DNA of 64,000 nucleotides from Clostridiales bacterium (GCA_004558825.1 SFDB01000008.1:1-64000), one strand, 5' to 3'; numbered from the stretch's first letter, positions 1-9,150 are shown. Numbers and translations are program-made. The notes: a model not told the origin generated them from the sequence alone.

Positions 1-1680
1 CGTCGTGCCGGTTGCGATGCCCGTTACTTTACCGTTGCTATCCACTGTAGCGATGGCGGTGTTGTCACTTGACCAGGCTGTAGTATAATCGTTGGCATTG
101 CTCGGCGTAATCGTCAGCGCGATGCTCGCCGCTGCGCCCTCCGCAACCTCGGCGGTATCGGGTATGCTGATGGCTGTTACGGCAATCGGCTCATTATTAA
201 GCTTGATACCGACATATTTAAGTGTAGAGCTTGCGCCGCTCGGCGGATTGAATACGCCGTTTACGGGTTTGACGGTTATGAATCCTCCGCCGTATATGCT
301 TGCGCTTGTGCCTGTGAACACAACGGGAGCAAGCAGATCATATACGTTCTCGACGTTATATACGGTCGTAGGATCATATCCCGGCTGCATGATAAAGCCG
401 TTCTCGCCGCCATCGTTGGCAATCATAGATGTGAAGAAGCCCTTGGCAACGTTTGCAATAGTTGTACCCATAGCGTTTGCAATGGCCGTCGTGCAGCTCG
501 AGCCGTTCTTGACGCTGTCCATGATGGTTTTGTAAACTGTCGTTCCGCCCGTCTGCGTGTAGAGATACTGACTGAAGAGCATCACTATCGCATAGCGCGC
601 ATAAATGTCATCGCCGTTATTATCCCATGCATAGATCGAGCCGCCCTTATGGAGATTAAAGCTCGAATTATATTCAAACTCTGAAGCGACATTGGAAATA
701 TCGGCAACGGCCGAGAAATGGCTGTTATGCCAGCTCTGTATGCGGCTGAAAAGACCTACTCCGGGGTAGAACATCTCCTCCGTTGCGCCGGAGAACGACT
801 CATTGAGCCATGTATCCATGCCGCCCGTTACGGAATAGTTGATAAGATGCTGGAACTCATGCATAAATGTTCCGTAGCAGCTTGTGACGTCTTCGCGTGT
901 TTCGCCGCTCGTCGTCGTATACCGGATTCCGGGATAAGTATCGATATGGATCATCGGAAGGCTGTTATAGCTGAAGTCGCCCGACCAAAAATACCCGGCG
1001 ACATAGCCCTGGCCGGGCTGCCATCCATCGTCTATGTTATAGAACATAAGGTTGACCTTGCCGTCGCCGTTGGAATCTCTGAACGCACCGAACGAATCGG
1101 ACATGCGTGTGAAGTTTTTGTCAAACTCCGCAGCTACGGTCTCGGCATAGCTCTCATTCATCGTGTCGAGCGGATAGTAGCTCTCGTTTGTAACGGTCCA
1201 GATGCGGCAGTGCTCACCGACGTAAAGAACCTTAAACTGCACCGACGAGCCGCCCGGGCTATAATTGGTTATGCTGAAGTTCTTTGTTGTTCCGACAGGA
1301 TAGCTTGCCTTTACGGGGTTGTCACGAATCTTTGTAATGTCCTCATAGCCGAATTCACCGTCGACGTCAATTATGTAAGGACGGTCAGCGTCTATCTTGG
1401 AAGCGCCCTTCATTTGCGCGCTCGTGCCTACGCTCGTCTCAATAAGGCCTGTGAGTGTGCCGGTCGACACACTTGACGATGTGCTTGTTCCGGGATTGTA
1501 GATGACTACATAGTCGCCTTCATATCCTCCGGTTGCATCGTCGTCTATGACGACGCCCGAGTTCATTCTGTTAATCTCAACCGTGTCGCTCACGCCGATA
1601 GCGAACGTTGTCGGCATTACGGAGACGACAAGCATGAGCGTCAGTATAAAGCTTATTGCTTTTCTCATGTTGAGTTTCAT
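1..1680 (-). CDS. Secreted HExxH metallopeptidase-like protein with C-terminal Ig-like (Big2) domain, partial
   Basis: The reading frame begins at an ATG at 1680, 8 bases after a GGAGG on the minus strand, and stays open to the left edge, so the C-terminus is missing (560 residues visible). Residues 1-27 are a signal peptide ending in TFA. The motif HEFQH at residues 274-278 is a gluzincin HExxH zinc site, and the WLNE about 16 residues later (E294) is a plausible third ligand, as in M30 (hyicolysin)-like peptidases. The last ~60 visible residues look like a bacterial Ig-like group 2 repeat with its typical end motif (GKVTGIATG). I infer an exported, wall- or surface-attached protease. The exact peptidase family is uncertain. 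Antisense frames over it are shadows. Confidence 0.75.
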   Translation of the reverse strand, partial: MKLNMRKAISFILTLMLVVSVMPTTFAIGVSDTVEINRMNSGVVIDDDATGGYEGDYVVIYNPGTSTSSSVSTGTLTGLIETSVGTSAQMKGASKIDADRPYIIDVDGEFGYEDITKIRDNPVKASYPVGTTKNFSITNYSPGGSSVQFKVLYVGEHCRIWTVTNESYYPLDTMNESYAETVAAEFDKNFTRMSDSFGAFRDSNGDGKVNLMFYNIDDGWQPGQGYVAGYFWSGDFSYNSLPMIHIDTYPGIRYTTTSGETREDVTSCYGTFMHEFQHLINYSVTGGMDTWLNESFSGATEEMFYPGVGLFSRIQSWHNSHFSAVADISNVASEFEYNSSFNLHKGGSIYAWDNNGDDIYARYAIVMLFSQYLYTQTGGTTVYKTIMDSVKNGSSCTTAIANAMGTTIANVAKGFFTSMIANDGGENGFIMQPGYDPTTVYNVENVYDLLAPVVFTGTSASIYGGGFITVKPVNGVFNPPSGASSTLKYVGIKLNNEPIAVTAISIPDTAEVAEGAAASIALTITPSNANDYTTAWSSDNTAIATVDSNGKVTGIATGTT

Positions 1681-1883
1681 TTTTTCTTCCTCCATTTTTT
1701 TCGCGATTCGGGCTGCACGTCCCGATCGACATATATATTTTACTCTTTAATCTATATATTGTCCATACAACTGTGCAAAACTATATTTTATTTGTGTTGC
1801 GGCAGCAGCGTCTGTTTTCTTTGTCAACATTGTGAAATCTTCGAAACATTTCGGCTTTTGAAATAGACTTTGTCCAACCATGC

Positions 1884-1892
1884 TGGTATACT
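1884..1892 (+). promoter_or_regulatory. Extended -10 promoter of the degV gene
   Basis: TATACT at 1887-1892 preceded by TGG (an extended -10). No good -35 is visible 17 bases upstream. It lies about 30 bases before the DegV start codon. Confidence 0.45.
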
Positions 1893-1925
1893 TTAATATT
1901 ATTTTAGAATATTCGGAGGAATATC

Positions 1926-2774
1926 ATGGTACGCATAAGCGCGGACAGTACGTGCGATCTTTCAAAGGAACTGATTGAAAAATACGACATCACAATTACG
2001 CCGCTGTATGTCAGGGTCGGCGAAGAGGAGCGCTTAGACGGCGTAAATGTAAGTCCCGACGATATATTTGCCCATTTTGACAGCACGGGAAAGCTCTGCA
2101 CCACCGCAGCGCTCAGCATCAGCGACTATGCCGAGCATTTCAAGCGGCTTACCGCTGGCGGCGACAGCGTTGTGCACGTCAGCATAAGCGCAGAATTTTC
2201 GAGCTGCTATCAGAACGCATGTGCCGCCGCAGAAGATTTCACGAACGTATATGTCGTTGATTCCCGCAACCTTTCAACGGGTCACGGTCATATCGTCATC
2301 GAAGCCGCGCTGATGGCGCAGCAAGGTCTCGACGCCGCAACGATAAAGGAGCGCTGTGATGAGCTCGCCCCGCGCGTCGACGCAAGCTTCGTTCTCGAAC
2401 ACCTCAATTATCTTTATAAAGGCGGCCGCTGCTCAGGCGTTGCTGCGCTTGGCGCGAACATACTCGGCATAAAGCCCTGCATCGAGGTAAAGGACGGCAA
2501 AATGGTCGTCGGCTCGAAATACAGGGGCTCATTCGAAAAAGTTGTCAAGGCATACATACGCGAGCGTCTCACCGCACGCGACGACATCATTTACGACAGG
2601 ATATTTATCACTCACACAAAATGTCCCGAAGGCATCGTAGACGTCGCCCGCAAGTGCGTAGAGGAATGCGGCAGCTTCAACGAAATAATAGATACAATGG
2701 CAGGATGCACGGTATCGAGTCATTGCGGACCGCACTGTCTTGGTGTGCTCTACATCCATAAGAACAAGAAATAA
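1926..2774 (+). CDS. DegV family protein (fatty-acid-binding)
   Basis: A 282-residue DegV protein, full length for the family. The N-terminus carries the DegV signature (ISADSTCDLS, residues 3-12), followed by the TPLYV strand and, in the second half, the conserved LYKGGR segment. Known DegV/FakB proteins bind a fatty acid and, in FakB systems, present it to the kinase FakA; no FakA is encoded nearby, so the partner is unknown. The start ATG follows CGGAGG with good spacing. It is monocistronic with its own promoter and ends at a hairpin shared with the convergent gene. Confidence 0.93.
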   Translation: MVRISADSTCDLSKELIEKYDITITPLYVRVGEEERLDGVNVSPDDIFAHFDSTGKLCTTAALSISDYAEHFKRLTAGGDSVVHVSISAEFSSCYQNACAAAEDFTNVYVVDSRNLSTGHGHIVIEAALMAQQGLDAATIKERCDELAPRVDASFVLEHLNYLYKGGRCSGVAALGANILGIKPCIEVKDGKMVVGSKYRGSFEKVVKAYIRERLTARDDIIYDRIFITHTKCPEGIVDVARKCVEECGSFNEIIDTMAGCTVSSHCGPHCLGVLYIHKNKK

Positions 2775-2788
2775 TTGCTTTATAGCTG

Positions 2789-2820
2789 TCGAAAGGTGGC
2801 CATAGGCCACTTTTCGATTC
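2789..2820. terminator. Bidirectional hairpin terminator
   Basis: A stem beginning TCGAAAGGTGGCC with a 3-base loop and closing GGCCACTTTTCGA lies between the stop codons of the convergent degV and UPF0489 genes, followed by a T-rich stretch. Its stem closely resembles a hairpin at 49416-49446. Confidence 0.75.
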
Positions 2821-2837
2821 TTTGTATGCCTTGTGTT

Positions 2838-3569
2838 TTAAGCGATGCAGTCAATATAGTCTTTCATTATTTCCATTATGAAGTCGGCTTCCCTCGGGGC
2901 ATATCTTGGCGACCGCGCCATTGAAGCCGCCGCAAACCCACTGTCGGTAAAAAGCGCATAATCGTCGTAGACTCTGAAGCTTATCATCGGCTCTTTCCCA
3001 TTTGCGCCCTCAAACAGCGCACTTACGGGCGAGCGAAGAAATATGCCGCTGTATTCGTCATTTTCATCGGTTATTGCTATCTCGGGAGGTATGTCGAAGC
3101 GCGAGCGCGGGTTCCGCACGAGCGTAAGCGTACCTATCATTCTAAATGCGACCGCAAATAAAAGATAGTTTGCCTCATCGAGCTGTCGGCAGTCGTAATA
3201 TCTCGACAGACTGCGCCTTTTCTGAGGAGGGAGCGACAGCACGCGGCTCGTCACGAAGCCTGTGCCGGGTTTACCTATTCCAAGGTCGCTGTGCGCGTCC
3301 ACATGCACTACGTCGAACGGATCCGTAAGCTCTCCTTTTTCAATAAGCTCCATCCAAAACACAAGCGCCTCGTCGTGCGTCTCAAACAATCTGCCTTTAA
3401 TGGGTCTGCGGGCGTCTAACCCGCAGTTTTCCTCCAAAAACTTTCGCACAGCGCCTTCGCTCCACGGCTCATGGCCTAAAACGCTCGGCCGCTCGCCGAC
3501 GTCCGCAAGCGGGCAGCAATCGGCAAGGAAAAAATCCATGTCGAGATCAAGCACCTTTGAAGCGCCCAT
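2838..3569 (-). CDS. UPF0489 family protein
   Basis: A 243-residue cytoplasmic protein of the UPF0489 (C5orf22-like) family. Visible landmarks are the N-terminal DLDMDFF acidic motif (putative metal ligands) and VHVDAHSDLG in the middle, which resembles the metal-binding motif of the arginase/deacetylase fold. No substrate is known for the family. An upstream ATG at 3590 is possible, but the ATG at 3569 sits 4 bases after AGGAGG and is the better start. No neighbour points to a pathway. Confidence 0.82.
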   Translation of the reverse strand: MGASKVLDLDMDFFLADCCPLADVGERPSVLGHEPWSEGAVRKFLEENCGLDARRPIKGRLFETHDEALVFWMELIEKGELTDPFDVVHVDAHSDLGIGKPGTGFVTSRVLSLPPQKRRSLSRYYDCRQLDEANYLLFAVAFRMIGTLTLVRNPRSRFDIPPEIAITDENDEYSGIFLRSPVSALFEGANGKEPMISFRVYDDYALFTDSGFAAASMARSPRYAPREADFIMEIMKDYIDCIA

Positions 3570-3712
3570 ATATCCTCCTGCGCCATGCAAAGCGCCAAAT
3601 GCAAGAATTTCACTGTCTGCAAGCGCATAATGCTCTTTTTCAGCCGTGCCCAGCCCGTCCTTCGTGCGTCCCCGAGCATCAGGCCGTTTCGCTGTGCCGG
3701 CGCAACCCGCTC

Positions 3713-4573
3713 CTATTTATCGCCGCGCTGCCTATTGGCCCACAACAGCGCGTTTTTTACAGCTTCGAATGGGGACTGCTCGGCGCTTTTCGAAAGCGCT
3801 TTGAAATCATCCCGCCGCGACGCAAAAACGACTGCCTCGGCCGTCAGCTTCCCGTTTCCCGATTTATTCCTGCCGACAAGCTCCCGCGCCGCCTTCGTAT
3901 CGCCCGCAAGCAGTTTTTTTATATCGAACGCATCTCTTGCGGCATCGCTCGGAGTCTCAACGTTGAGCGCCCCGTTTCGAGGGCATACGTCCTGGCAGAC
4001 TTCGCAGCCCAAATATTTCGTCAGACGCTCTTTGACAAAATCGGGATGATCCGCGTTGTTCATGTGCGCGCGTATACAGCGCGAATAGTCTGCGCCCTTT
4101 GAGGAAATTGCCCCCATCGGGCAGGCGCGCGTGCATTCCGAGCAGCCTCCGCAGGCGTTTTTTTTGCACGAATAGCGTTCGGGTTCGCAGCCGTCAGCAG
4201 CCGCCGCCATGAAAACGACGCGCGTGCCGAGACCGTCTATGTCAACGAGTCCGTTCCTGCATACCGTACCCACGGATGCGGCTTCACAAAGCGGCTTTAT
4301 GCGTATGAACGGCCGCGCCGCGCTTATCCCTTCGTCCTCTGCGTCGCGCATAAAATCGTTGAACGCGTGATATGCCCTGTTTGACGCCAAATAGTATGCG
4401 GGTATATGCTCATTGCCGTCGAACGGGTTATAAGAGTAGGCGAGCAAGAGTATGCAGCGCCCGCCCGCCTCGGCGCGCTCTTCATCGGGGAGCAGGTCGG
4501 CGCTTATGAACCATATTCGCGCGAAGCCGTGCTTTTCCGCAAGGCCGCGCAGCTTACGATTTATATCTTCCAA
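3713..4573 (-). CDS. 4Fe-4S double-cluster protein, epoxyqueuosine reductase-like
   Basis: 286 residues with two ferredoxin-type cysteine clusters (CGGCSECTRACP and CEVCQDVCP) in the C-terminal half, arranged as in QueG-type epoxyqueuosine reductases. It is shorter than true QueG (about 370 residues), with no C-terminal HEAT-like region, and no queuosine genes are nearby, so a QueG assignment is not safe. Translation starts at TTG 4573, four bases after the stop of the upstream gene, with a GGAG inside that gene's end, so the two are translationally coupled. The conserved neighbour is a PfoR-like membrane protein. Confidence 0.75.
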   Translation of the reverse strand: MEDINRKLRGLAEKHGFARIWFISADLLPDEERAEAGGRCILLLAYSYNPFDGNEHIPAYYLASNRAYHAFNDFMRDAEDEGISAARPFIRIKPLCEAASVGTVCRNGLVDIDGLGTRVVFMAAAADGCEPERYSCKKNACGGCSECTRACPMGAISSKGADYSRCIRAHMNNADHPDFVKERLTKYLGCEVCQDVCPRNGALNVETPSDAARDAFDIKKLLAGDTKAARELVGRNKSGNGKLTAEAVVFASRRDDFKALSKSAEQSPFEAVKNALLWANRQRGDK

Positions 4574-4577
4574 TCCG

Positions 4578-5612
4578 TTAAAGCTCCAGCTTCAGGTCTC
4601 CGTACTTGATTATGTTCAGCTTCCTGAAAAGCTCGGATATTGCAAGCGTGAGCGCTGCGGGGAGCACTATGCATACGAGTATAAGCCCTATCCAGTCCCA
4701 CGCCGAGCCGAAGCCGTCTGCCGCTATAAGCCCTATCGGGCCGACAAGACCGCATGTTCCCATCCCCGACGCTATCGCCATGGAGTCAGCTATTTTAAGC
4801 TTAAACACGCATGTTGCAATCGGGCCCGTTATCGCCGAAGCGATCGTGGGCGGCAGCCATATTACGGGCTTTCTTACAATATTACCCATTTGCAGCATGG
4901 ATGTGCCAAGCCCCTGCGCAACGAGGCCCGCCCATCTGTTTTCGCGGAAGCTCATCACGGCAAAACCTATCATCTGTGCGCAGCAGCCGGCCGTCGCCGC
5001 GCCTCCTGCAAGCCCTACGAGACCGAAGGTGTAGCATATGGCCGCAGAGCTTATCGGCAGCGTCAACGCTATGCCGACAAGCACCGACACGAGAATCCCC
5101 ATAAAGAACGGCTGCAGCTCCGTCGTTTTTACTATAAGCTCGCCGAATTTATTCATAACATAGCTGATTCCCGGGCCTATAAGCGTCGATATCAATATGC
5201 CCGACAAAATTGTTACGCAGGGCGTGACGAGTATGTCAACCTTTGTTTCTTTATAAACGGCTTTGCCGAGCTCCGCCGCCACTATTACGGCCAAAAGCGT
5301 ACCGAGCGGACCTCCGAGGTCGTTCGAGCCTACGCCGACGGCGCAAAGCGAGAACAGTACGAGCGGCGGCGCGTTGAGAGCCGCGCCTATCGCAACCGCC
5401 ATAGCCGGGCCCGCAGCCTGCTTCGCGTACGAAGCCGCCGTCAAGAGCCATGCAAAGCCCGTCTTGTCGGCTACAGTTTCGAATATCGTTCCGATAAGCA
5501 GCGACGCAAACAGGCCGAGCGCCATATAACTCATCGCGTCTATTAAGTATCTTTTTACGGATATCTCTATGCCCTTGCGCTTCAAAAAGCCCTTAAATGA
5601 CTTTTTTCCCAT
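4578..5612 (-). CDS. PTS EIIC-like (PfoR-type) membrane protein
   Basis: A 344-residue hydrophobic protein with about nine membrane segments that matches the PTS_EIIC_2 family (which includes Clostridium perfringens PfoR). Landmarks are the GVGSNDLGGPLGT loop and GMGTCGLVGPIG near the end. The family lacks attached EIIA/EIIB phosphorylation domains and its substrate is not established; PfoR was named as a regulator of toxin genes. The start ATG follows GGGGGCAGGA. It is the first gene of a two-gene unit with the 4Fe-4S protein downstream. Confidence 0.85.
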   Translation of the reverse strand: MGKKSFKGFLKRKGIEISVKRYLIDAMSYMALGLFASLLIGTIFETVADKTGFAWLLTAASYAKQAAGPAMAVAIGAALNAPPLVLFSLCAVGVGSNDLGGPLGTLLAVIVAAELGKAVYKETKVDILVTPCVTILSGILISTLIGPGISYVMNKFGELIVKTTELQPFFMGILVSVLVGIALTLPISSAAICYTFGLVGLAGGAATAGCCAQMIGFAVMSFRENRWAGLVAQGLGTSMLQMGNIVRKPVIWLPPTIASAITGPIATCVFKLKIADSMAIASGMGTCGLVGPIGLIAADGFGSAWDWIGLILVCIVLPAALTLAISELFRKLNIIKYGDLKLEL

Positions 5613-5714
5613 TTTCCTGCCCCCGTTGTTTTAATTTCCTTACTAATCATATCCTTATGTTCCCGCAAATGCAACCTCACTTCGCGGTTTATTTAACATA
5701 TTTTGTCTTACCAC

Positions 5715-5743
5715 TTGTTTTCGCGCCTTTATTCCTATAGAAT
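5715..5743 (+). promoter_or_regulatory. Sigma-A-type promoter of purA
   Basis: TTGTTT (5715-5720), 17-base spacer, TAGAAT (5738-5743), 35 bases before the purA start codon. Confidence 0.6.
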
Positions 5744-5778
5744 ACATTGTTGTTGATTATGATACGGGAGGGAAAATT

Positions 5779-7056
5779 ATGTCTACCTGCGCTATTGTCG
5801 GAGTTAACTGGGGAGATGAAGGAAAGGGCCGCATGGTCGACCTTATCGCAAGCAATTATGATATTGTTGTGCGCTATCAGGGCGGCAACAACGCCGGCCA
5901 TACAGTTATAAACGAAATGGGAAAATTCGCCCTTAACCTCATACCTTCGGGCATTTTTAGAAGCGGCGTTGTAAACGTTCTTGGCAACGGCACCGTTATC
6001 GACCTCGAACACCTTTGCGGCGAAATCGAGCACCTCCGCGCAGCAGGCGTAAGCGTTACGCCGGACAACCTCAAAATCAGTGACAGAGCGATAATCGTAT
6101 TTCCGTTCCATAAAGCTCAGGATGAATATGAAGAGGCGCGTCTCAAGGACGCTAAATATGGCTCAACAAAGCGCGGCATTGCCCCCGTCTACAGCGATAA
6201 ATATCAAAAAAAAGGCGTGATGATGGGCGAGCTTCTCCTGCCCGAATATCTTGAAACGCGCATAAAGGGCATCCTGGAATGGAAAAACCTTACCATCGCC
6301 GGCGTTTACGGCAAGGAGCCCTTTAAGCTTGAGGATATACTTGCATGGACGCATCGTTACGGCGACATATTAAAGCATTTCGTCTGCGACACGGGCGAGC
6401 TCCTAAGGGACGCTCACAGGAACGGCAAAAGCATATTGTTCGAGGCGCAGCTCGGCGCTCTGCGCGACATCGACCTCGGCATTTACCCCTTCACCTCGTC
6501 TTCATCGCCTCTCGCGGCGTTCGCGCCCATAGGCGCAGGCGTCCCCGATATAAGGCTTGACAGGGTAATAGGAATTGTCAAGGCGTATTCGACATGCGTC
6601 GGCGAAGGGCCGTTTGTGGCAGAGCAATTTGGGCCGGAGGCCGACAGGCTGCGCGAAGAAGGACACGAATACGGCGCCGCCACGGGACGTCCGCGCCGCG
6701 TAGGTCCGTTTGACATACCTGCCTCCATGTACGGTCTTAAGGCGCAGGGCGCGACATGCGTCGCCCTCACTAAGCTCGACACACTCTCTTACATGGAGCG
6801 CATTCCCGTTTGCACAAAATATAAGCTCAGCGACGGCACCGTCACAGAGATGTTTCCGCTCACTCCGTTCCAGTACGGCGCGGAGCCTGTGATTGAATAT
6901 CTCGACGGTTGGCAAACCCCCATTTCGCACATAAGGCGCTTTGAGGAGCTTCCAAAGGCCGCTCGCGATTATGTGCTGTATCTCGAAGGCGCCTTAAACT
7001 GCCGCATCGAGTATGTGTCCGTGGGCGCGAACAGAGACGAGATTATATACAGATAA
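5779..7056 (+). CDS. purA: Adenylosuccinate synthetase
   Basis: 425 residues, normal length. PurA joins IMP and aspartate with GTP to give adenylosuccinate in AMP synthesis. The GTP/IMP site GDEGKGR near residue 12 keeps the catalytic Asp and the first Lys, and GGNNAGHT carries the catalytic His. TGRPRR near residue 300 is the usual IMP/GTP loop. The segment FEAQLG replaces the more common FEGAQG, as in a subtype I have seen in Clostridia, so it is somewhat divergent but intact. GGGAGGG precedes the ATG. It is transcribed from its own promoter; no other purine gene is adjacent. Confidence 0.96.
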   Translation: MSTCAIVGVNWGDEGKGRMVDLIASNYDIVVRYQGGNNAGHTVINEMGKFALNLIPSGIFRSGVVNVLGNGTVIDLEHLCGEIEHLRAAGVSVTPDNLKISDRAIIVFPFHKAQDEYEEARLKDAKYGSTKRGIAPVYSDKYQKKGVMMGELLLPEYLETRIKGILEWKNLTIAGVYGKEPFKLEDILAWTHRYGDILKHFVCDTGELLRDAHRNGKSILFEAQLGALRDIDLGIYPFTSSSSPLAAFAPIGAGVPDIRLDRVIGIVKAYSTCVGEGPFVAEQFGPEADRLREEGHEYGAATGRPRRVGPFDIPASMYGLKAQGATCVALTKLDTLSYMERIPVCTKYKLSDGTVTEMFPLTPFQYGAEPVIEYLDGWQTPISHIRRFEELPKAARDYVLYLEGALNCRIEYVSVGANRDEIIYR

Positions 7057-7161
7057 TCAATTTTTTGCCGTAGCTTGGGGCGGTTTCGACCGTCCCATTT
7101 CTATGCTTCGGCGTACTTTGACTATTTCCCGGGAAATTTGTCGAGCATTCGGAAGGTGTTT

Positions 7162-7485
7162 ATGAAATACAAATGCATTTTGCAGGATGAAGCAAAAGCG
7201 CTAATTGACGCTTCGAACAACTGTGTTGTGCTTGACGTGCGCACTTTCGAAGAGTTCAGAAGCGCCCACATTGCAGGCGCCATACTTATACCCGATTATG
7301 AGATATTCGACAGAGCCGAGGCGGAGCTTACGGATAAGTCGCAGCTTATACTTGTATATTGCCGAAGCGGCAGACGCAGTAAGGCGGCGGCCGCTGTATT
7401 GACGATGCTCGGCTACTCGAATGTTATGGAGTTTGGCGGCATAATTGACTGGCCGTACGGCGTAGTCTCCGGCGGCGATGCCTGA
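7162..7485 (+). CDS. Rhodanese-like domain protein
   Basis: A 107-residue single-domain rhodanese. The active-site loop is CRSGRRS (Cys followed by a basic loop), with LDVRTFEEF and HIAGAI as the two conserved rhodanese strands. Such proteins carry a persulfide on the loop Cys; the acceptor is unknown. The start at 7162 follows GGAAGG by 5 bases; the frame extends further upstream but without a ribosome site. It lies about 100 bases after purA and may be co-transcribed. Confidence 0.88.
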   Translation: MKYKCILQDEAKALIDASNNCVVLDVRTFEEFRSAHIAGAILIPDYEIFDRAEAELTDKSQLILVYCRSGRRSKAAAAVLTMLGYSNVMEFGGIIDWPYGVVSGGDA

Positions 7486-7541
7486 TTCGTCCGTCTTTAT
7501 GAGCAACGTGTGAATATTTGCTTAACTTTTTATTATGATTG

Positions 7542-7570
7542 TTGCAACCGCCTTCCTGTTTTGCTATACT
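7542..7570 (+). promoter_or_regulatory. Promoter of the lipoprotein gene at 7601
   Basis: TTGCAA (7542-7547), 17-base spacer, TATACT (7565-7570). The -10 is preceded by TGC, giving an extended -10 as well. Confidence 0.75.
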
Positions 7571-7600
7571 CGTTGTGAAATATGAAAGGAGATTTTCAGC

Positions 7601-8170
7601 ATGAAGAAACTTGTTTCTTTTTTACTCGCAATAACATTCGTGCTCGCTATTGCGGGCTGCGCTAAGACGGACAACGATGGACCTGTGGATGTACAAAACG
7701 GCGGTTCTACGGCTGCTCCCGATGTTACAGACAACTCATCTAATCGCACCGATGGCAGCGACAACAGCACCACCTCAAAGGATGTGCAGATACCTGCAAG
7801 CGATGTCGTAATTTCAATCGAAGACGCTGTCGGCAAGACTGTCGAGAATCAGCAGCTTGTCGTAAAGGTAATCGACACCGCCGCTTTCGATGGTCTCAAG
7901 GCTTCAAGCATCTACTATGTCTGGACGTACGATAAGGACGGCGTTATCTCCTCGAAAACAACATTCTATTTCTACAGCACTGTCGAGGATCTGCAGGCCG
8001 ACATTACAACCATCGGCACGTCAAATATAGCCGAGAAGAACGAGGTCAGTCTCTACCTCAAGGTTACGTCTGTTATTGACAGCAGCAGTTCGACACTCAG
8101 ACTCTCAACTTGGAGCAGCGATTCGTCGTCAATGCGTGCTGCAACGGATAAATATGAAATTGTTGAGTAG
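7601..8170 (+). CDS. Lipoprotein of unknown function
   Basis: 189 residues. Residues 1-19 form a lipoprotein signal with lipobox AIAGC (Cys20), then a Ser/Thr/Asn/Asp-rich linker to about residue 65 and a single small globular domain with alternating beta strands and an SKTTFYFYS segment. I do not recognise the domain. The position after the linker indicates an exposed outer-face domain anchored to the membrane. AAAGGAG precedes the ATG. It is flanked by its own promoter and a terminator, so it is a single-gene unit. Confidence 0.8.
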   Translation: MKKLVSFLLAITFVLAIAGCAKTDNDGPVDVQNGGSTAAPDVTDNSSNRTDGSDNSTTSKDVQIPASDVVISIEDAVGKTVENQQLVVKVIDTAAFDGLKASSIYYVWTYDKDGVISSKTTFYFYSTVEDLQADITTIGTSNIAEKNEVSLYLKVTSVIDSSSSTLRLSTWSSDSSSMRAATDKYEIVE

Positions 8171-8194
8171 TTCGGTTTGAAATAATCGGGGTTT

Positions 8195-8227
8195 GGGGCT
8201 GTCGCTCACGCGGCGGCCTCTTTATTT
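8195..8227 (+). terminator. Rho-independent terminator
   Basis: An 11-bp stem (GGGGCTGTCGC with GCGGCGGCCTC, including wobble pairs), TCAC loop, followed by TTTATTT, just after the lipoprotein gene. Confidence 0.75.
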
Positions 8228-8282
8228 AGGAGTATTGTCGTACAAGCCTTTTTTGCTTTGTGCTTTTACTTGTTCGATTCAT

Positions 8283-8311
8283 TTGCTTTTTGCTCGTAAC
8301 AGTAATATAAT
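8283..8311 (+). promoter_or_regulatory. Promoter of the comB-like gene
   Basis: TTGCTT (8283-8288), 17-base spacer, TATAAT (8306-8311), 30 bases before the start codon. Confidence 0.75.
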
Positions 8312-8341
8312 GATTTATATTTTTTTGCTTTCGGAGGCTAA

Positions 8342-9055
8342 ATGAGAATCGACGTTCACACATACACGAACCGCTTTGCCGACAACAAGCTGCATTCGTG
8401 TACTGCAATAGTAATTGACGTTTTGCGCGCCACAACATCCATAATCCGCGCGGCTCAGAATGGTGCGCTGAAGATTATTCCCACAAAGGAGCCCGGTGAT
8501 GCCGCCTCAGTGGCAATGAATATCGGCGCGCGCGATTGCGTGCTTGCCGGCGAGCGCGGAGGCATACGGCTTCCCGGCTTCGATATAGGCAATTCGCCGC
8601 TCGACTTTTCGCATGAACTCGTTTCAGGGAAAAATGTTATCTTCTGCACCACAAACGGAACACAGGCAATATGCGGTATGAGCGGCGCTGCCAACCTTCT
8701 CATAGGCGCTATGATAAACAGAACTGCCGTCGCAAGGCGCGCAGTCGAGCTTGGACAGGATATTGTTATAATGTGCGCGGGTACGGATGGGCGGTTCTCC
8801 GCCGACGACATTTGCGCTGCCGGCGCCATTATCGATGCCATCTACTCATTTGTTGGTCGCATACCGACAGATGACTGCGGCATTGTGTCTCATCTTCTTT
8901 ATCGTGACTGGCTCGAAAACCGTATCGATCTCGACTCAACGCTCCACTGTTCCAGATTGATTCGGCTCGGCTTCGGAGATGATGTCAAGTTCTGCTTCAC
9001 GCCCGATGTCACCGACGTCGTTCCCTTCCTCAAAGACGGCGTAATAACTGTCTAA
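8342..9055 (+). CDS. comB: 2-phosphosulfolactate phosphatase family protein (ComB-like)
   Basis: 237 residues, full length for the ComB family. Landmarks are VIDVLRATTSI near residue 22, LAGERGG near 70 and FDIGNSP just after, followed by TTNGT. The characterised archaeal ComB removes phosphate from phosphosulfolactate in coenzyme M synthesis, but the family is widespread in bacteria without coenzyme M, and no other com gene is nearby, so the true substrate here is open. GGAGG stands a few bases before the ATG. Monocistronic. Confidence 0.85.
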   Translation: MRIDVHTYTNRFADNKLHSCTAIVIDVLRATTSIIRAAQNGALKIIPTKEPGDAASVAMNIGARDCVLAGERGGIRLPGFDIGNSPLDFSHELVSGKNVIFCTTNGTQAICGMSGAANLLIGAMINRTAVARRAVELGQDIVIMCAGTDGRFSADDICAAGAIIDAIYSFVGRIPTDDCGIVSHLLYRDWLENRIDLDSTLHCSRLIRLGFGDDVKFCFTPDVTDVVPFLKDGVITV

Positions 9056-9067
9056 CGCATTTCGAAT

Positions 9068-9104
9068 GCGGCGGCGCTCCGATTCGGCGTGCCGCTTTTT
9101 TGTT
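9068..9104 (+). terminator. Terminator of the comB-like gene
   Basis: GC-rich stem GCGGCGGCGC...GCGTGCCGC followed by a run of six T and further T residues. Confidence 0.8.
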
Positions 9105-9150
9105 TTCAGTGCTTCTTTCTCTCGTTTCTGAATCGTCTTTTTTCTAAACG

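Noticed and set aside
718..1476. Long plus-strand frame opposite the HExxH protein
   Set aside because: It lies antisense to a frame with a signal peptide, zinc motif and ribosome site, has no ribosome site of its own and no recognisable domain.
4452..5546. 364-residue plus-strand frame opposite the PfoR-like gene
   Set aside because: Arg/Tyr/His-rich translation typical of an antisense shadow; no ribosome site.
5779..7056. PurA could be a phage-type PurZ
   Set aside because: The catalytic Asp in GDEGKG and normal length fit PurA; no phage genes are near.
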